DNA from: Ypsolopha sequella
Taxonomy: Eukaryota > Arthropoda > Insecta > Lepidoptera > Ypsolophidae
Assembly (NCBI GenBank): GCA_934047225.1
Contig: CAKOHE010000085.1
Location: 1 to 64,000, forward strand
Direction of reading: 5' to 3'
Length of the DNA stretch: 64,000 bases
Positions 20,730 to 32,390 of this stretch are shown piece by piece. The notes under the pieces are model-generated. The model did no database searches. It was given only the letters and a program-made list of their open reading frames with translations, and had not been told where the DNA came from. Position 1 is the stretch's first letter; each line of letters starts with the position of its first letter. The translations under genes and the position numbers were made by a program.

Positions 20730-21269
20730 CATAGTAAAACCAGAACAGTAGTTTATCTTCAACCAAAGGTACATCGCGCGGCTAATATGTGTGCGTGCTA
20801 GTACGCACGAACTACAGTACGCACACAACAGCAATATCTCGGTATGCAAGGCCGGTGCTAGTCGGGGTCACGCCGCGGTCGCGCTCAGTCAAGTCTTTCG
20901 AACAAGCGCGGCACCGATCACTTCAAATATGTCGACAGCACGCTGTCGTACATATTGTACTGTCTTCGGATGCCTCAATAATAATTCCTCAAATCCAGAA
21001 TTATCGTTCTTCTCAATACCAACTCAACAAGAAAGGTGAGTACACAATTTATGGTACATATAAATAATAATCGAGTTGAAGGCCCAATGTAAATGAATTT
21101 AATATTTACAAACATAATACATACCTACGTAGTATATGTATAATATATGTATTTAAATATTGATTTGTATTAGCTAGGTACGAAAATAAAAGAAGGAACA
21201 ACCCTGACACAGTAGGTATTGAAGTCTCGTACGGGGCGTGAGTTAATCTACTGTTCTGGTTTTACTATG
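20730..21269 (+). mobile_element. Internally deleted 540-bp derivative of the THAP element
   Basis: The termini are CATAGTAAAACCAGAACAGT and its exact inverse. ATTCGGG flanks both sides (20723-20729, 21270-21276), a 7-bp target duplication. It equals the two ends of the outer element joined at 21071, with the middle (19827 to 21515 of the parent layout) missing; the bases AT are shared at the break. It sits inside the outer copy. Confidence 0.85.
20929..21035 (+). pseudogene. THAP exon 1 remnant in the derivative
   Basis: Same exon as 19684-19790 with a Ser-to-Thr difference after the second Cys (TYCTVFGC). The donor GTGAGT at 21036 is kept but exon 2 is deleted. An 8-bp deletion relative to the outer copy lies just upstream near 20910. 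Confidence 0.7.
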
Positions 21270-21751
21270 ATTCGGGTCTCTACGGCGCGGCGCAGCGGCG
21301 CGGCGGCATCTTTGTAGATCAAACGTGCCACCAAAGGGGGCCGCCTTGAGAACAGTTTCGCACCACAAACTTATCTATTTCGGCGACTCGCGGCAACGAA
21401 GACTGTTACTAATGAATATAGAAGTCATTTTAGTTTGGCCTACGGCAACAGATAAGTTGGTAACACGTTCATTTAACGTATCGCTATTCGTACCGGCTGT
21501 CGCTGCTGCTGCCATCGAGTTGAAGGCCCAATGTAAATGAATTTAATATTTACAAACATAATACATACCTACGTAGTATATGTATAATATATGTATTTAA
21601 ATATTGATTTGTATTAGCTAGGTATGAAAATAAAAGAAGGAACAACCCTGACACAGTAGGTATTGAAGTCTCGTACGGGGCGTGAGTTAATCTACTGTTC
21701 TGGTTTTACTATGCATATACTTAACGATCTGCCAATGACATACACGTACAT

Positions 21752-21905
21752 AGATACATATACTCACGCCTTTCTTGCGGAGGGTAGACAGAGACTACAG
21801 ATTTCCATCTGCTACGATCCTGACACACCTCTTCCACGTCCATCAATCTAACTATAGTCATACAAGCTCTTCTATTCCGGGTACTTTTGACGTAATCCTT
21901 CTTCA
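21752..21905 (-). mobile_element. RTE-type LINE 3' end, minus strand
   Basis: Inverse of the block at 18620-18772: on the minus strand it reads GAAGAAGGATTACGTC, CCCGGAATAGAAGAGCTTG, then CAGGATCGTAGCAGATGG and GGCGTGAGTATATG. Substitutions disrupt part of the coding frame. Confidence 0.65.
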
Positions 21906-21958
21906 GTATGCCGCTAATTTGGTCAGCATGCGTCCTTCTAGAGCGGCCTGGTCCAACT

Positions 21959-22152
21959 TATACAAGGTGAATTTGTGAACATCGTCCAAATTCATACTTG
22001 AGCCTTGGTAAGTGATCAACATCATGAACCAAAAACGATGTTTGTAAATTTCATTATACGAATTTCACAAAAAATTTCATCGATTCATGATGCTTGTCAC
22101 TTACCAAGTCTCCAGTATGAATTTGGACGATGATCAAAAAGTCACCTTGTAT
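21959..22152. mobile_element. MITE family TACAAGGTGA, copy 1
   Basis: Inverted ends: TATACAAGGTGA then ATCGTCCAAATTCATACT; the right end is the inverse with TGATCAAAAAGTCACC. TA flanks suggest a Tc1/mariner-type target. A longer copy lies at 38642-38912. Confidence 0.8.
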
Positions 22153-22911
22153 AACAAACTATTCATCTATTTATATACAAATCCTAATTAATTAAAAGTG
22201 TGCACCTGTGTTTAGATGTTGCGATTTTGGTTTGTTTGTATGTAGGTATGTAATGGGTATATATAAGTAATAGTTAATGCATGACATTGAAATGTCCTTT
22301 GTTGTTAATGTCGTCCAAGACACCATGCTAATTTTGCTGTGTGTGTTACCAAATTACACATCAATGGCGTACTTATCTTAACTACTGTATGTATACAGGG
22401 TGCTTGGTAATTCGACCTATTCCTTGAAAGGGGTTATACTAGAGATCATTTCCAACGAATTAAGTCCTATCTACTAGGTGTCGAAAATGAATGGTCTCCG
22501 AGTTACGAAGGTTTTTATATTATTTTTCAAACTTTCAGACTAATAACCAAAAATAGATAATTTAAAAATAATTATTCCTCTCTCAGCACTTATTTATTAT
22601 ATTTTTGATCAATGATAGATGAGTGCACAGAGTACATTATTATATACATTATTATATACAGAAATAGAGCCCTGTCTTTGACATCAAAATGGGTAATGCG
22701 TTTTTGTCGCCATCTATTTTCATTAGTCAGAACTAAATCCCGTTATATCTATCCAAAGAGGAAAATGTATCCATCTATAGCTAGCGCACAGGTACCCATA
22801 GCCATATATACTATACATATACATACTAACTCCTTTCTATTAGTATATCTTGGAGAAGGGATTCTCATAAATGAAATACATTAATTTGAAATTAATTATT
22901 TATTCAACTTA
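22153..22911. other. No gene recognised
   Basis: AT-rich flank beyond the 3' end of the P-type gene. An ACAGGGTGCTTGGTAATTCG block near 22397 resembles a MITE terminus but no partner was found. Confidence 0.4.
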
Positions 22912-24001
22912 CTATTTATGGTGCCTTATAAAACATTTATTAAATTTCTTTGCTTTCATTTGCCACTTGTCCTCATCATCATCAACTTGCCTTCTCCCAA
23001 TTAATATTTGATTTATGTTTTTACAATAATTGAAAGTCAGACATCTAATTACAATGCTAATTAAATGATTAATTAATTTATCTTTGTGCACATTACACTG
23101 TATAAATTTAAAATCAACCAAGATCACTATAGCAGTTTTTAAAATTTCTTTCATATTATCAATTTCAAAATGATCTCTAATCATTTGATTTAATATGTCT
23201 TGCATATTTGATATCGCCTTTAATCATTGCTGGGAGTGCAAAGCCATCGTCAACCTGTATATTCCCTGTACTTAATATATTCTATTTCATTACTGGATGA
23301 CAAATTGGCATTGCAATCAGTGCACGATTTAAAAACGCTGGATTTTGCTTTCTTTAAAAAATATCCACTCATGTATTGGATTGGAGCAATTATGCGAGGG
23401 TCATTTTCTTTGCTCTCTACTGGAGTAAAATCAAAATCGATTATAGGCGCAAAATCAAAAGTACAGGTCGGCGTTGCTTCTACATTTTTGTCAATGATGA
23501 GAGTGTGCAAAGCATCACAAAAATCTGCTTCGCAATTTTTCCCCCGAGTGTGAACACTGTTTAAATTATTTATCAAAAGAGTGGCGAAAGCTGCCTCAAA
23601 TTGGTCACAAGTCGGGTTAGTGTTGCGACATCCATGACTTCTCACCGCTCCGAAGTTTTCGAGGGGATCCTGATTTAGGTGTCGCAACCAAACGGATGTA
23701 ATGTTAAAGTCATCTTTCAGTTTCTTCAATAAAACTTTTATTCCCTTAAGTGTCCACATCCAATTGGCAACCGTGGGAACATTTTCTTTTTTCCCCTTGG
23801 ACGTTTCAAATGCCATCGACTTAAACACTTCCATACCTTCTTCCCATGTTTTATGGTGGACAGAGTTCGGCGTGGCCGGACCTAGCAGTGGCTTCGCATG
23901 TTTATTTTTCATGTAGCTTCCATTTACGCTATCAAACATGTTGTCCATGAATATCAACAAATCCGCTGTTTCTTTGCATTCTGCAGGAAGAATACCCTTG
24001 T
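22912..24001 (-). pseudogene. C-terminal exon of the P-type transposase
   Basis: The exon follows TTTTCAG at 24002. It contains KPLLGPATPNS, LNQDPLENFGAVRSHGCRN and NPTCDQFEAA, the block conserved near the end of P/THAP9 transposases and carrying the last acidic residues, then PIQYMSGYFLKKAK with a Cys pair. A frame change near 23230 separates this from a tail (22912-23205) containing NYCKNINQILIGRRQVDDDE that fits the family's C-terminus. Confidence 0.85.
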
Positions 24002-24374
24002 CTGAAAACAATAAGAAATGTTTATTCAATTAAATTACATTAACACAGTAAATCATGTGTTTGTAAAAAGAGGGTGGCATTTGACAAAGTTATCAATTTT
24101 GCACGTAGGTATTATTGCAAGTTTAAACTTTTTCTTTTCTACAATTTCTGTACTACACCACCAAGCCAAGTAGGCACCTGGGTGGAATGGATGGCGAATT
24201 AATTCTGATATTGCAATAGATATAACTTGAATTTAAATTTCAATGTTGACGGACTTTTGCTGCACCCATTTTCATTTTATTTTTTTTGCCATCCATACTT
24301 GGCTTGGTGGAGTAGTATGCATTCTAAAAGGGAAGAGAGTATATTAAGTACAGAGAAAAGATGTGAAACATTAC

Positions 24375-25787
24375 CTGCTAGGTATTCCATATTAGATGCC
24401 ATGGTTCGGCTAAAAACTTGCGAGGCAAATTTAACCTTCATTTTGTTGAGTTTTTCTGGGTTGACATGATTTTGCTGTAAGTTTTGGGATCAGTCTGAAA
24501 TGAAATGAAATGAATGCCTGATGCCTTCTGATGCCTCTGATGCCTTTGTAGCCTGGATTTTCTTTGTAGAGTTGCTGTAAATGAGACTATGGCGGCACTT
24601 CTACACGTTTGCCGCATTCCTTTTAGATATGAATAATCACGTCGGGGTCACCAATTTGGGGGCGGTATAAAATATAATAGTTGTTATTAGTTTGATGGTT
24701 AAGTATGTAATGTATATTGATGAAAGATGAATCCTCATTTATACTTAATTGTACGTGATTATTGATATCTAAAAGGAATGCGGCAAACGTGTAGAAGTGC
24801 CGCCATAGAGACCACTTGGCGGTTTTCGTCACACCTTCTTTTGAAGTGTAGTTTAGATTTTTTGTTAATAAATTATTTCTCATTCCTTTAAGGTGTGGGG
24901 GGTCATAGATAGGAATGATTTCTTGATCATCTATCAGTATAATATTTTCTTTTGGTTCTTCTTCTCTTCTTAGATAGACTCCCCGGGTCTCATTGATTAA
25001 TATTTTGAGAGCCTGTCTGTTGTTGGTTCCCTGGTCACAGACTGATGCCACCACTATCAACCCTGCTTCTTCCAGTCCTCTGACAACTTCTTTAAATTGT
25101 TTTGCCAACTCAGGTCCCTTGGTTGCACTTTTTGAAACAGTGTAGTACACTGCTTGTTTATAATTATGTACGAGACCACGCACCATGAAAACTTGGGCGT
25201 GGTCTGCAAATTCTGCTATTCTATTATGCCCATTATCAACAAGTTCCGTTATGCGGTCTTTCTTTCTTGGTATGTGACGTTGGCTTTTAACGAAACTTCG
25301 TCAAACAAAACCACGCACAGCTTTTGCTCCGTTGTCATATTTTTAGCTTTATTTTTTAACTGTGAAAATACGTTTTTATTTATCCCTGGTCTCAGATTAC
25401 ACCTTTGTATGAGCTTTATTAATGTCTGTTCGGCAGGTAAAATAGTTAATTTCCGTAGAAATCGATAACCTGTGGCACTTTGTTTCAAAATCGACAAGGC
25501 AGTAATCTTTTCTTCTAGCGTGAAACGACCTTTCTCCTTTTTTTTGTTCTCCCGCCATTGCATCTGCATCAGTAATTTTGCAGTACTTGAGCAATTCTCA
25601 AAGACTTCTAAGGCTGCAGGATTATTTGCCAGTTTTTTTGCTGCTTTTATGTGAGCCGACTGTTTTCTTAGTTAATTTTTCAGTTTGCATAATTTTATTC
25701 TTGCAGCAACAATTTTGTTGTACATCTCATGTTCTGCCAGGGTGAACATTTTCTTTGTTGTAATCTTGCGAGCAGCATCCTTTTTTC
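24375..25787 (-). pseudogene. Catalytic exon of the P-type transposase, copy 1
   Basis: It opens after TTTTACAG at 25788 with KKDAARKITTKKMFTLAEHE and continues through TGYRFLRK, LRPGINKNVF, LFDEVSLKANVTYQERK (first acidic catalytic residue), VCDQGTNNRQAL (second) and YDPPHLKGMRNNLL, all typical of THAP9/P proteins. It ends near SNMEYLAG at the donor GTAATG (24374). Faults: an in-frame TAA near 25670, a frame change at 25250, a 221-bp MITE (24592-24812) after AKWS, a small GGCATCAGA expansion, and one-base frameshifts near 24455 and 24410. The same faults occur in the second copy, so they predate the duplication. Confidence 0.85.
24592..24812. mobile_element. 221-bp palindromic MITE within the P-type catalytic exon (copy 1)
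   Basis: The arms are about 55 bp and start CTATGGCGGCACTTCTACAC; the right arm is the inverse with one mismatch. GAGAC (or AGA, depending on where the end is set) flanks both sides. Taking it out restores the P-family sequence AKWSHLQQLY. A second copy at 30902-31122 exists only because the host segment was duplicated. Confidence 0.85.
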
Positions 25788-26040
25788 CTGTAAAAGTAGA
25801 AACACGTGAAATTAAGAAATATTCTTAATACAATTATATAAGTTTGCAATATAATATGCCCCTGGGAAACACTGGCCCAGAAGATTAGTCACAATATTTT
25901 TTTCACCGGAGATGGAGCATGCTTGTCTAGAAGGTGTGACCTAGATAGTATCATTTTTTTTTTTTGATCGTTCTTCTTTGTTTTTTGCCTTTTGGCCATT
26001 AAAACTTTGCCTTGAAAGGCGGGACAGAGAGTCTCCCGCC

Positions 26041-29000
26041 TTATTTTTTGTTTTCTTGCTGTGAAGCGCTGTCGGTGGGCAGAGCTGTAGCTGTAGCCTG
26101 AGGGGGCTGTGGTGTCTGAGGTGGAGATAGTATCAGTAGTGGCACATTGACACTAAGTAACAGAGCTGTAGCTGTAGCCTGAGGGGGCTGTGGTGTCTGA
26201 GGTGGAGATAGTATCAGTAGTGGCACATTGACACTAAGTAACAGAGCTGTAGCTGTAGCCTGAGGGGGCTGTGGTGTCTGAGGTGGAGATAGTATCAGTA
26301 GTGGCACATTGACACTAAGTAACAGAGCTGTAGCTGTAGCCTGAGGGGGCTGTGGTGTCTGAGGTGGAGATAGTATCAGTAGTGGCACATTGACACTAAG
26401 TAACAGAGCTGTAGCTGTAGCCTGAGGGGGCTGTGGTGTCTGAGGTGTAGATAGTATCAGTAGTGGCACATTGACACTAAGTAACAGAGCTGTAGCTGTA
26501 GCCTGAGGGGGCTGTGGTGTCTGAGGTGTAGATAGTATCAGTAGTGGCACATTGACACTAAGTAACAGAGCTGTAGCTGTAGCCTGAGGGGGCTGTGGTG
26601 TCTGAGGTGTAGATAGTATCAGTAGTGGCACATTGACACTAAGTAACAGAGCTGTAGCTGTAGCCTGAGGGGGCTGTGGTGTCTGAGGTGGAGATAGTAT
26701 CAGTAGTGGCACATTGACACTAAGTAACAGAGCTGTAGCTGTAGCCTGAGGGGGCTGTGGTGTCTGAGGTGGAGATAGTATCAGTAGTGGCACATTGACA
26801 CTAAGTAACAGAGCTGTAGCTGTAGCCTGAGGGGGCTGTGGTGTCTGAGGTGTAGATAGTATCAGTAGTGGCACATTGACACTAAGTAACAGAGCTGTAG
26901 CTGTAGCCTGAGGGGGCTGTGGTGTCTGAGGTGTAGATAGTATCAGTAGTGGCACATTGACACTAAGTAACAGAGCTGTAGCTGTAGCCTGAGGGGGCTG
27001 TGGTGTCTGAGGTGTAGATAGTATCAGTAGTGGCACATTGACACTAAGTAACAGAGCTGTAGCTGTAGCCTGAGGGGGCTGTGGTGTCTGAGGTGTAGAT
27101 AGTATCAGTAGTGGCACATTGACACTAAGTAACAGAGCTGTAGCTGTAGCCTGAGGGGGCTGTGGTGTCTGAGGTGTAGATAGTATCAGTAGTGGCACAT
27201 TGACACTAAGTAACAGAGCTGTAGCTGTAGCCTGAGGGGGCTGTGGTGTCTGAGGTGGAGATAGTATCAGTAGTGGCACATTGACACTAAGTAACAGAGC
27301 TGTAGCTGTAGCCTGAGGGGGCTGTGGTGTCTGAGGTGGAGATAGTATCAGTAGTGGCACATTGACACTAAGTAACAGAGCTGTAGCTGTAGCCTGAGGG
27401 GGCTGTGGTGTCTGAGGTGTAGATAGTATCAGTAGTGGCACATTGACACTAAGTAACAGAGCTGTAGCTGTAGCCTGAGGGGGCTGTGGTGTCTGAGGTG
27501 TAGATAGTATCAGTAGTGGCACATTGACACTAAGTAACAGAGCTGTAGCTGTAGCCTGAGGGGGCTGTGGTGTCTGAGGTGTAGATAGTATCAGTAGTGG
27601 CACATTGACACTAAGTAACAGAGCTGTAGCTGTAGCCTGAGGGGGCTGTGGTGTCTGAGGTGGAGATAGTATCAGTAGTGGCACATTGACACTAAGTAAC
27701 AGAGCTGTAGCTGTAGCCTGAGGGGGCTGTGGTGTCTGAGGTGGAGATAGTATCAGTAGTGGCACATTGACACTAAGTAACAGAGCTGTAGCTGTAGCCT
27801 GAGGGGGCTGTGGTGTCTGAGGTGGAGATAGTATCAGTAGTGGCACATTGACACTAAGTAACAGAGCTGTAGCTGTAGCCTGAGGGGGCTGTGGTGTCTG
27901 AGGTGGAGATAGTATCAGTAGTGGCACATTGACACTAAGTAACAGAGCTGTAGCTGTAGCCTGAGGGGGCTGTGGTGTCTGAGGTGTAGATAGTATCAGT
28001 AGTGGCACATTGACACTAAGTAACAGAGCTGTAGCTGTAGCCTGAGGGGGCTGTGGTGTCTGAGGTGTAGATAGTATCAGTAGTGGCACATTGACACTAA
28101 GTAACAGAGCTGTAGCTGTAGCCTGAGGGGGCTGTGGTGTCTGAGGTGTAGATAGTATCAGTAGTGGCACATTGACACTAAGTAACAGAGCTGTAGCTGT
28201 AGCCTGAGGGGGCTGTGGTGTCTGAGGTGGAGATAGTATCAGTAGTGGCACATTGACACTAAGTAACAGAGCTGTAGCTGTAGCCTGAGGGGGCTGTGGT
28301 GTCTGAGGTGGAGATAGTATCAGTAGTGGCACATTGACACTAAGTAACAGAGCTGTAGCTGTAGCCTGAGGGGGCTGTGGTGTCTGAGGTGGAGATAGTA
28401 TCAGTAGTGGCACATTGACACTAAGTAACAGAGCTGTAGCTGTAGCCTGAGGGGGCTGTGGTGTCTGAGGTGGAGATAGTATCAGTAGTGGCACATTGAC
28501 ACTAAGTAACAGAGCTGTAGCTGTAGCCTGAGGGGGCTGTGGTGTCTGAGGTGGAGATAGTATCAGTAGTGGCACATTGACACTAAGTAACAGAGCTGTA
28601 GCTGTAGCCTGAGGGGGCTGTGGTGTCTGAGGTGGAGATAGTATCAGTAGTGGCACATTGACACTAAGTAACAGAGCTGTAGCTGTAGCCTGAGGGGGCT
28701 GTGGTGTCTGAGGTGTAGATAGTATCAGTAGTGGCACATTGACACTAAGTAACAGAGCTGTAGCTGTAGCCTGAGGGGGCTGTGGTGTCTGAGGTGTAGA
28801 TAGTATCAGTAGTGGCACATTGACACTAAGTAACAGAGCTGTAGCTGTAGCCTGAGGGGGCTGTGGTGTCTGAGGTGTAGATAGTATCAGTAGTGGCACA
28901 TTGACACTAAGTAACAGAGCTGTAGCTGTAGCCTGAGGGGGCTGTGGTGTCTGAGGTGTAGATAGTATCAGTAGTGGCACATTGACACTAAGTAACAGAG

Positions 29001-30339
29001 CTGTAGCTGTAGCCTGAGGGGGCTGTGGTGTCTGAGGTGGAGATAGTATCAGTAGTGGCACATTGACACTAAGTAACAGAGCTGTAGCTGTAGCCTGAGG
29101 GGGCTGTGGTGTCTGAGGTGGAGATAGTATCAGTAGTGGCACATTGACACTAAGTAACAGAGCTGTAGCTGTAGCCTGAGGGGGCTGTGGTGTCTGAGGT
29201 GTAGATAGTATCAGTAGTGGCACATTGACACTAAGTAACAGAGCTGTAGCTGTAGCCTGAGGGGGCTGTGGTGTCTGAGGTGTAGATAGTATCAGTAGTG
29301 GCACATTGACACTAAGTAACAGAGCTGTAGCTGTAGCCTGAGGGGGCTGTGGTGTCTGAGGTGTAGATAGTATCAGTAGTGGCACATTGACACTAAGTAA
29401 CAGAGCTGTAGCTGTAGCCTGAGGGGGCTGTGGTGTCTGAGGTGTAGATAGTATCAGTAGTGGCACATTGACACTAAGTAACAGAGCTGTAGCTGTAGCC
29501 TGAGGGGGCTGTGGTGTCTGAGGTGTAGATAGTATCAGTAGTGGCACATTGACACTAAGTAACAGAGCTGTAGCTGTAGCCTGAGGGGGCTGTGGTGTCT
29601 GAGGTGTAGATAGTATCAGTAGTGGCACATTGACACTAAGTAACAGAGCTGTAGCTGTAGCCTGAGGGGGCTGTGGTGTCTGAGGTGTAGATAGTATCAG
29701 TAGTGGCACATTGACACTAAGTAACAGAGCTGTAGCTGTAGCCTGAGGGGGCTGTGGTGTCTGAGGTGTAGATAGTATCAGTAGTGGCACATTGACACTA
29801 AGTAACAGAGCTGTAGCTGTAGCCTGAGGGGGCTGTGGTGTCTGAGGTGTAGATAGTATCAGTAGTGGCACATTGACACTAAGTAACAGAGCTGTAGCTG
29901 TAGCCTGAGGGGGCTGTGGTGTCTGAGGTGGAGATAGTATCAGTAGTGGCACATTGACACTAAGTAACAGAGCTGTAGCTGTAGCCTGAGGGGGCTGTGG
30001 TGTCTGAGGTGTAGATAGTTCATCTTTCAGTTTCTTCAATAAAACTTTTATTCCCTTAAGTGTCCACATCCAATTGGCAACCGTGGGAACATTTTCTTTT
30101 TTCCCCTTGGACGTTTCAAATGCCATCGACTTAAACACTTCCATACCTTCTTCCCATGTTTTATGGTGGACAGAGTTCGGCGTGGCCGGACCTAGCAGTG
30201 GCTTCGCATGTTTATTTTTCATGTAGCTTCCATTTACGCTATCAAACATGTTGTCCATGAATATCAACAAATCCGCTGTTTCTTTGCATTCTGCAGGAAG
30301 AATACCCTTGTCTGAAAACAATAAGAAATGTTTATTCAA
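26041..30339 (-). other. Chimeric 1,432-codon open frame: P-transposase segment fused to the array
   Basis: The first 106 codons or so are P-type C-terminal exon sequence up to LLKKLKDE plus a little intron before it; the rest is 49 repeats of 27 residues, closed by PTDSASQQENKK and a stop. The frame exists because the unit length is divisible by three and because the breakpoint happens to keep phase. No start codon context, signal peptide or known domain supports a real protein; the repeat is rich in Pro, Gln, Leu and Thr. I regard it as accidental. Array 2 gives a similar 1,276-codon frame at 32351-36181. Confidence 0.6.
26081..30019 (-). repeat. 81-bp tandem array 1, 49 units
   Basis: Each unit begins on the plus strand AGAGCTGTAGCTGTAGCCTG and ends CACTAAGTAAC. 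By eye the units differ at one position only: GAGGTGGAG or GAGGTGTAG. Left to right the states run G4 T3 G2 T5 G2 T3 G4 T3 G6 T4 G2 T9 G1 T1, 49 in all. The minus strand is open in one frame with a 27-residue period (TPQTPQPPQATATAL then LLSVNVPLLILS). The left edge joins the presumed P-gene sequence at 26080; the right edge is the duplication breakpoint. Confidence 0.95.
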
Positions 30340-32390
30340 TTAAATTACATTAACACAGTAAATCATGTGTTTGTAAAAAGAGGGTGGCATTTGACAAAGT
30401 TATCAATTTTGCACGTAGGTATTATTGCAAGTTTAAACTTTTTCTTTTCTACAATTTCTGTACTACACCACCAAGCCAAGTAGGCACCTGGGTGGAATGG
30501 ATGGCGAATTAATTCTGATATTGCAATAGATATAACTTGAATTTAAATTTCAATGTTGACGGACTTTTGCTGCACCCATTTTCATTTTATTTTTTTTGCC
30601 ATCCATACTTGGCTTGGTGGAGTAGTATGCATTCTAAAAGGGAAGAGAGTATATTAAGTACAGAGAAAAGATGTGAAACATTACCTGCTAGGTATTCCAT
30701 ATTAGATGCCATGGTTCGGCTAAAAACTTGCGAGGCAAATTTAACCTTCATTTTGTTGAGTTTTTCTGGGTTGACATGATTTTGCTGTAAGTTTTGGGAT
30801 CAGTCTGAAATGAAATGAAATGAATGCCTGATGCCTTCTGATGCCTCTGATGCCTTTGTAGCCTGGATTTTCTTTGTAGAGTTGCTGTAAATGAGACTAT
30901 GGCGGCACTTCTACACGTTTGCCGCATTCCTTTTAGATATGAATAATCACGTCGGGGTCACCAATTTGGGGGCGGTATAAAATATAATAGTTGTTATTAG
31001 TTTGATGGTTAAGTATGTAATGTATATTGATGAAAGATGAATCCTCATTTATACTTAATTGTACGTGATTATTGATATCTAAAAGGAATGCGGCAAACGT
31101 GTAGAAGTGCCGCCATAGAGACCACTTGGCGGTTTTCGTCACACCTTCTTTTGAAGTGTAGTTTAGATTTTTTGTTAATAAATTATTTCTCATTCCTTTA
31201 AGGTGTGGGGGGTCATAGATAGGAATGATTTCTTGATCATCTATCAGTATAATATTTTCTTTTGGTTCTTCTTCTCTTCTTAGATAGACTCCCCGGGTCT
31301 CATTGATTAATATTTTGAGAGCCTGTCTGTTGTTGGTTCCCTGGTCACAGACTGATGCCACCACTATCAACCCTGCTTCTTCCAGTCCTCTGACAACTTC
31401 TTTAAATTGTTTTGCCAACTCAGGTCCCTTGGTTGCACTTTTTGAAACAGTGTAGTACACTGCTTGTTTATAATTATGTACGAGACCACGCACCATGAAA
31501 ACTTGGGCGTGGTCTGCAAATTCTGCTATTCTATTATGCCCATTATCAACAAGTTCCGTTATGCGGTCTTTCTTTCTTGGTATGTGACGTTGGCTTTTAA
31601 CGAAACTTCGTCAAACAAAACCACGCACAGCTTTTGCTCCGTTGTCATATTTTTAGCTTTATTTTTTAACTGTGAAAATACGTTTTTATTTATCCCTGGT
31701 CTCAGATTACACCTTTGTATGAGCTTTATTAATGTCTGTTCGGCAGGTAAAATAGTTAATTTCCGTAGAAATCGATAACCTGTGGCACTTTGTTTCAAAA
31801 TCGACAAGGCAGTAATCTTTTCTTCTAGCGTGAAACGACCTTTCTCCTTTTTTTTGTTCTCCCGCCATTGCATCTGCATCAGTAATTTTGCAGTACTTGA
31901 GCAATTCTCAAAGACTTCTAAGGCTGCAGGATTATTTGCCAGTTTTTTTGCTGCTTTTATGTGAGCCGACTGTTTTCTTAGTTAATTTTTCAGTTTGCAT
32001 AATTTTATTCTTGCAGCAACAATTTTGTTGTACATCTCATGTTCTGCCAGGGTGAACATTTTCTTTGTTGTAATCTTGCGAGCAGCATCCTTTTTTCCTG
32101 TAAAAGTAGAAACACGTGAAATTAAGAAATATTCTTAATACAATTATATAAGTTTGCAATATAATATGCCCCTGGGAAACACTGGCCCAGAAGATTAGTC
32201 ACAATATTTTTTTCACCGGAGATGGAGCATGCTTGTCTAGAAGGTGTGACCTAGATAGTATCATTTTTTTTTTTTGATCGTTCTTCTTTGTTTTTTGCCT
32301 TTTGGCCATTAAAACTTTGCCTTGAAAGGCGGGACAGAGAGTCTCCCGCCTTATTTTTTGTTTTCTTGCTGTGAAGCGCTGTCGGTGGGC
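30020..32390 (-). pseudogene. Duplicate of the P-type catalytic exon and part of the C-terminal exon
   Basis: By eye this is base-for-base the same as 23710-26080, offset by 6,310 bp, including the MITE (30902-31122) and every frameshift. At 30020 the C-terminal exon is cut after KKLKDE-coding sequence and joined directly to an 81-bp unit. The left neighbour at 23709 is the normal continuation of the exon, so 30020 is the duplication breakpoint. Confidence 0.9.
30902..31122. mobile_element. 221-bp palindromic MITE (copy 2, by segmental duplication)
   Basis: Same MITE and flanks as at 24592-24812, displaced by 6,310 bp. Confidence 0.85.

Larger units (their letters stand above)
19479..21713 (+). 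mobile_element. THAP-encoding DNA element (outer copy), interrupted by its own derivative
   Basis: The left end CAAGTAAAACCAGAAAAGTAG (20-nt core AAGTAAAACCAGAAAAGTAG) pairs with the right end CTACTGTTCTGGTTTTACTA ending at 21713. Left segment 19479-19826 and right segment 21514-21713 both recur in the 540-bp inner element, and the middle holds THAP exon 2. No target duplication is visible for the outer copy. A THAP finger plus CA-start termini suggests the P superfamily; Kolobok-like is the alternative. Confidence 0.65.
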
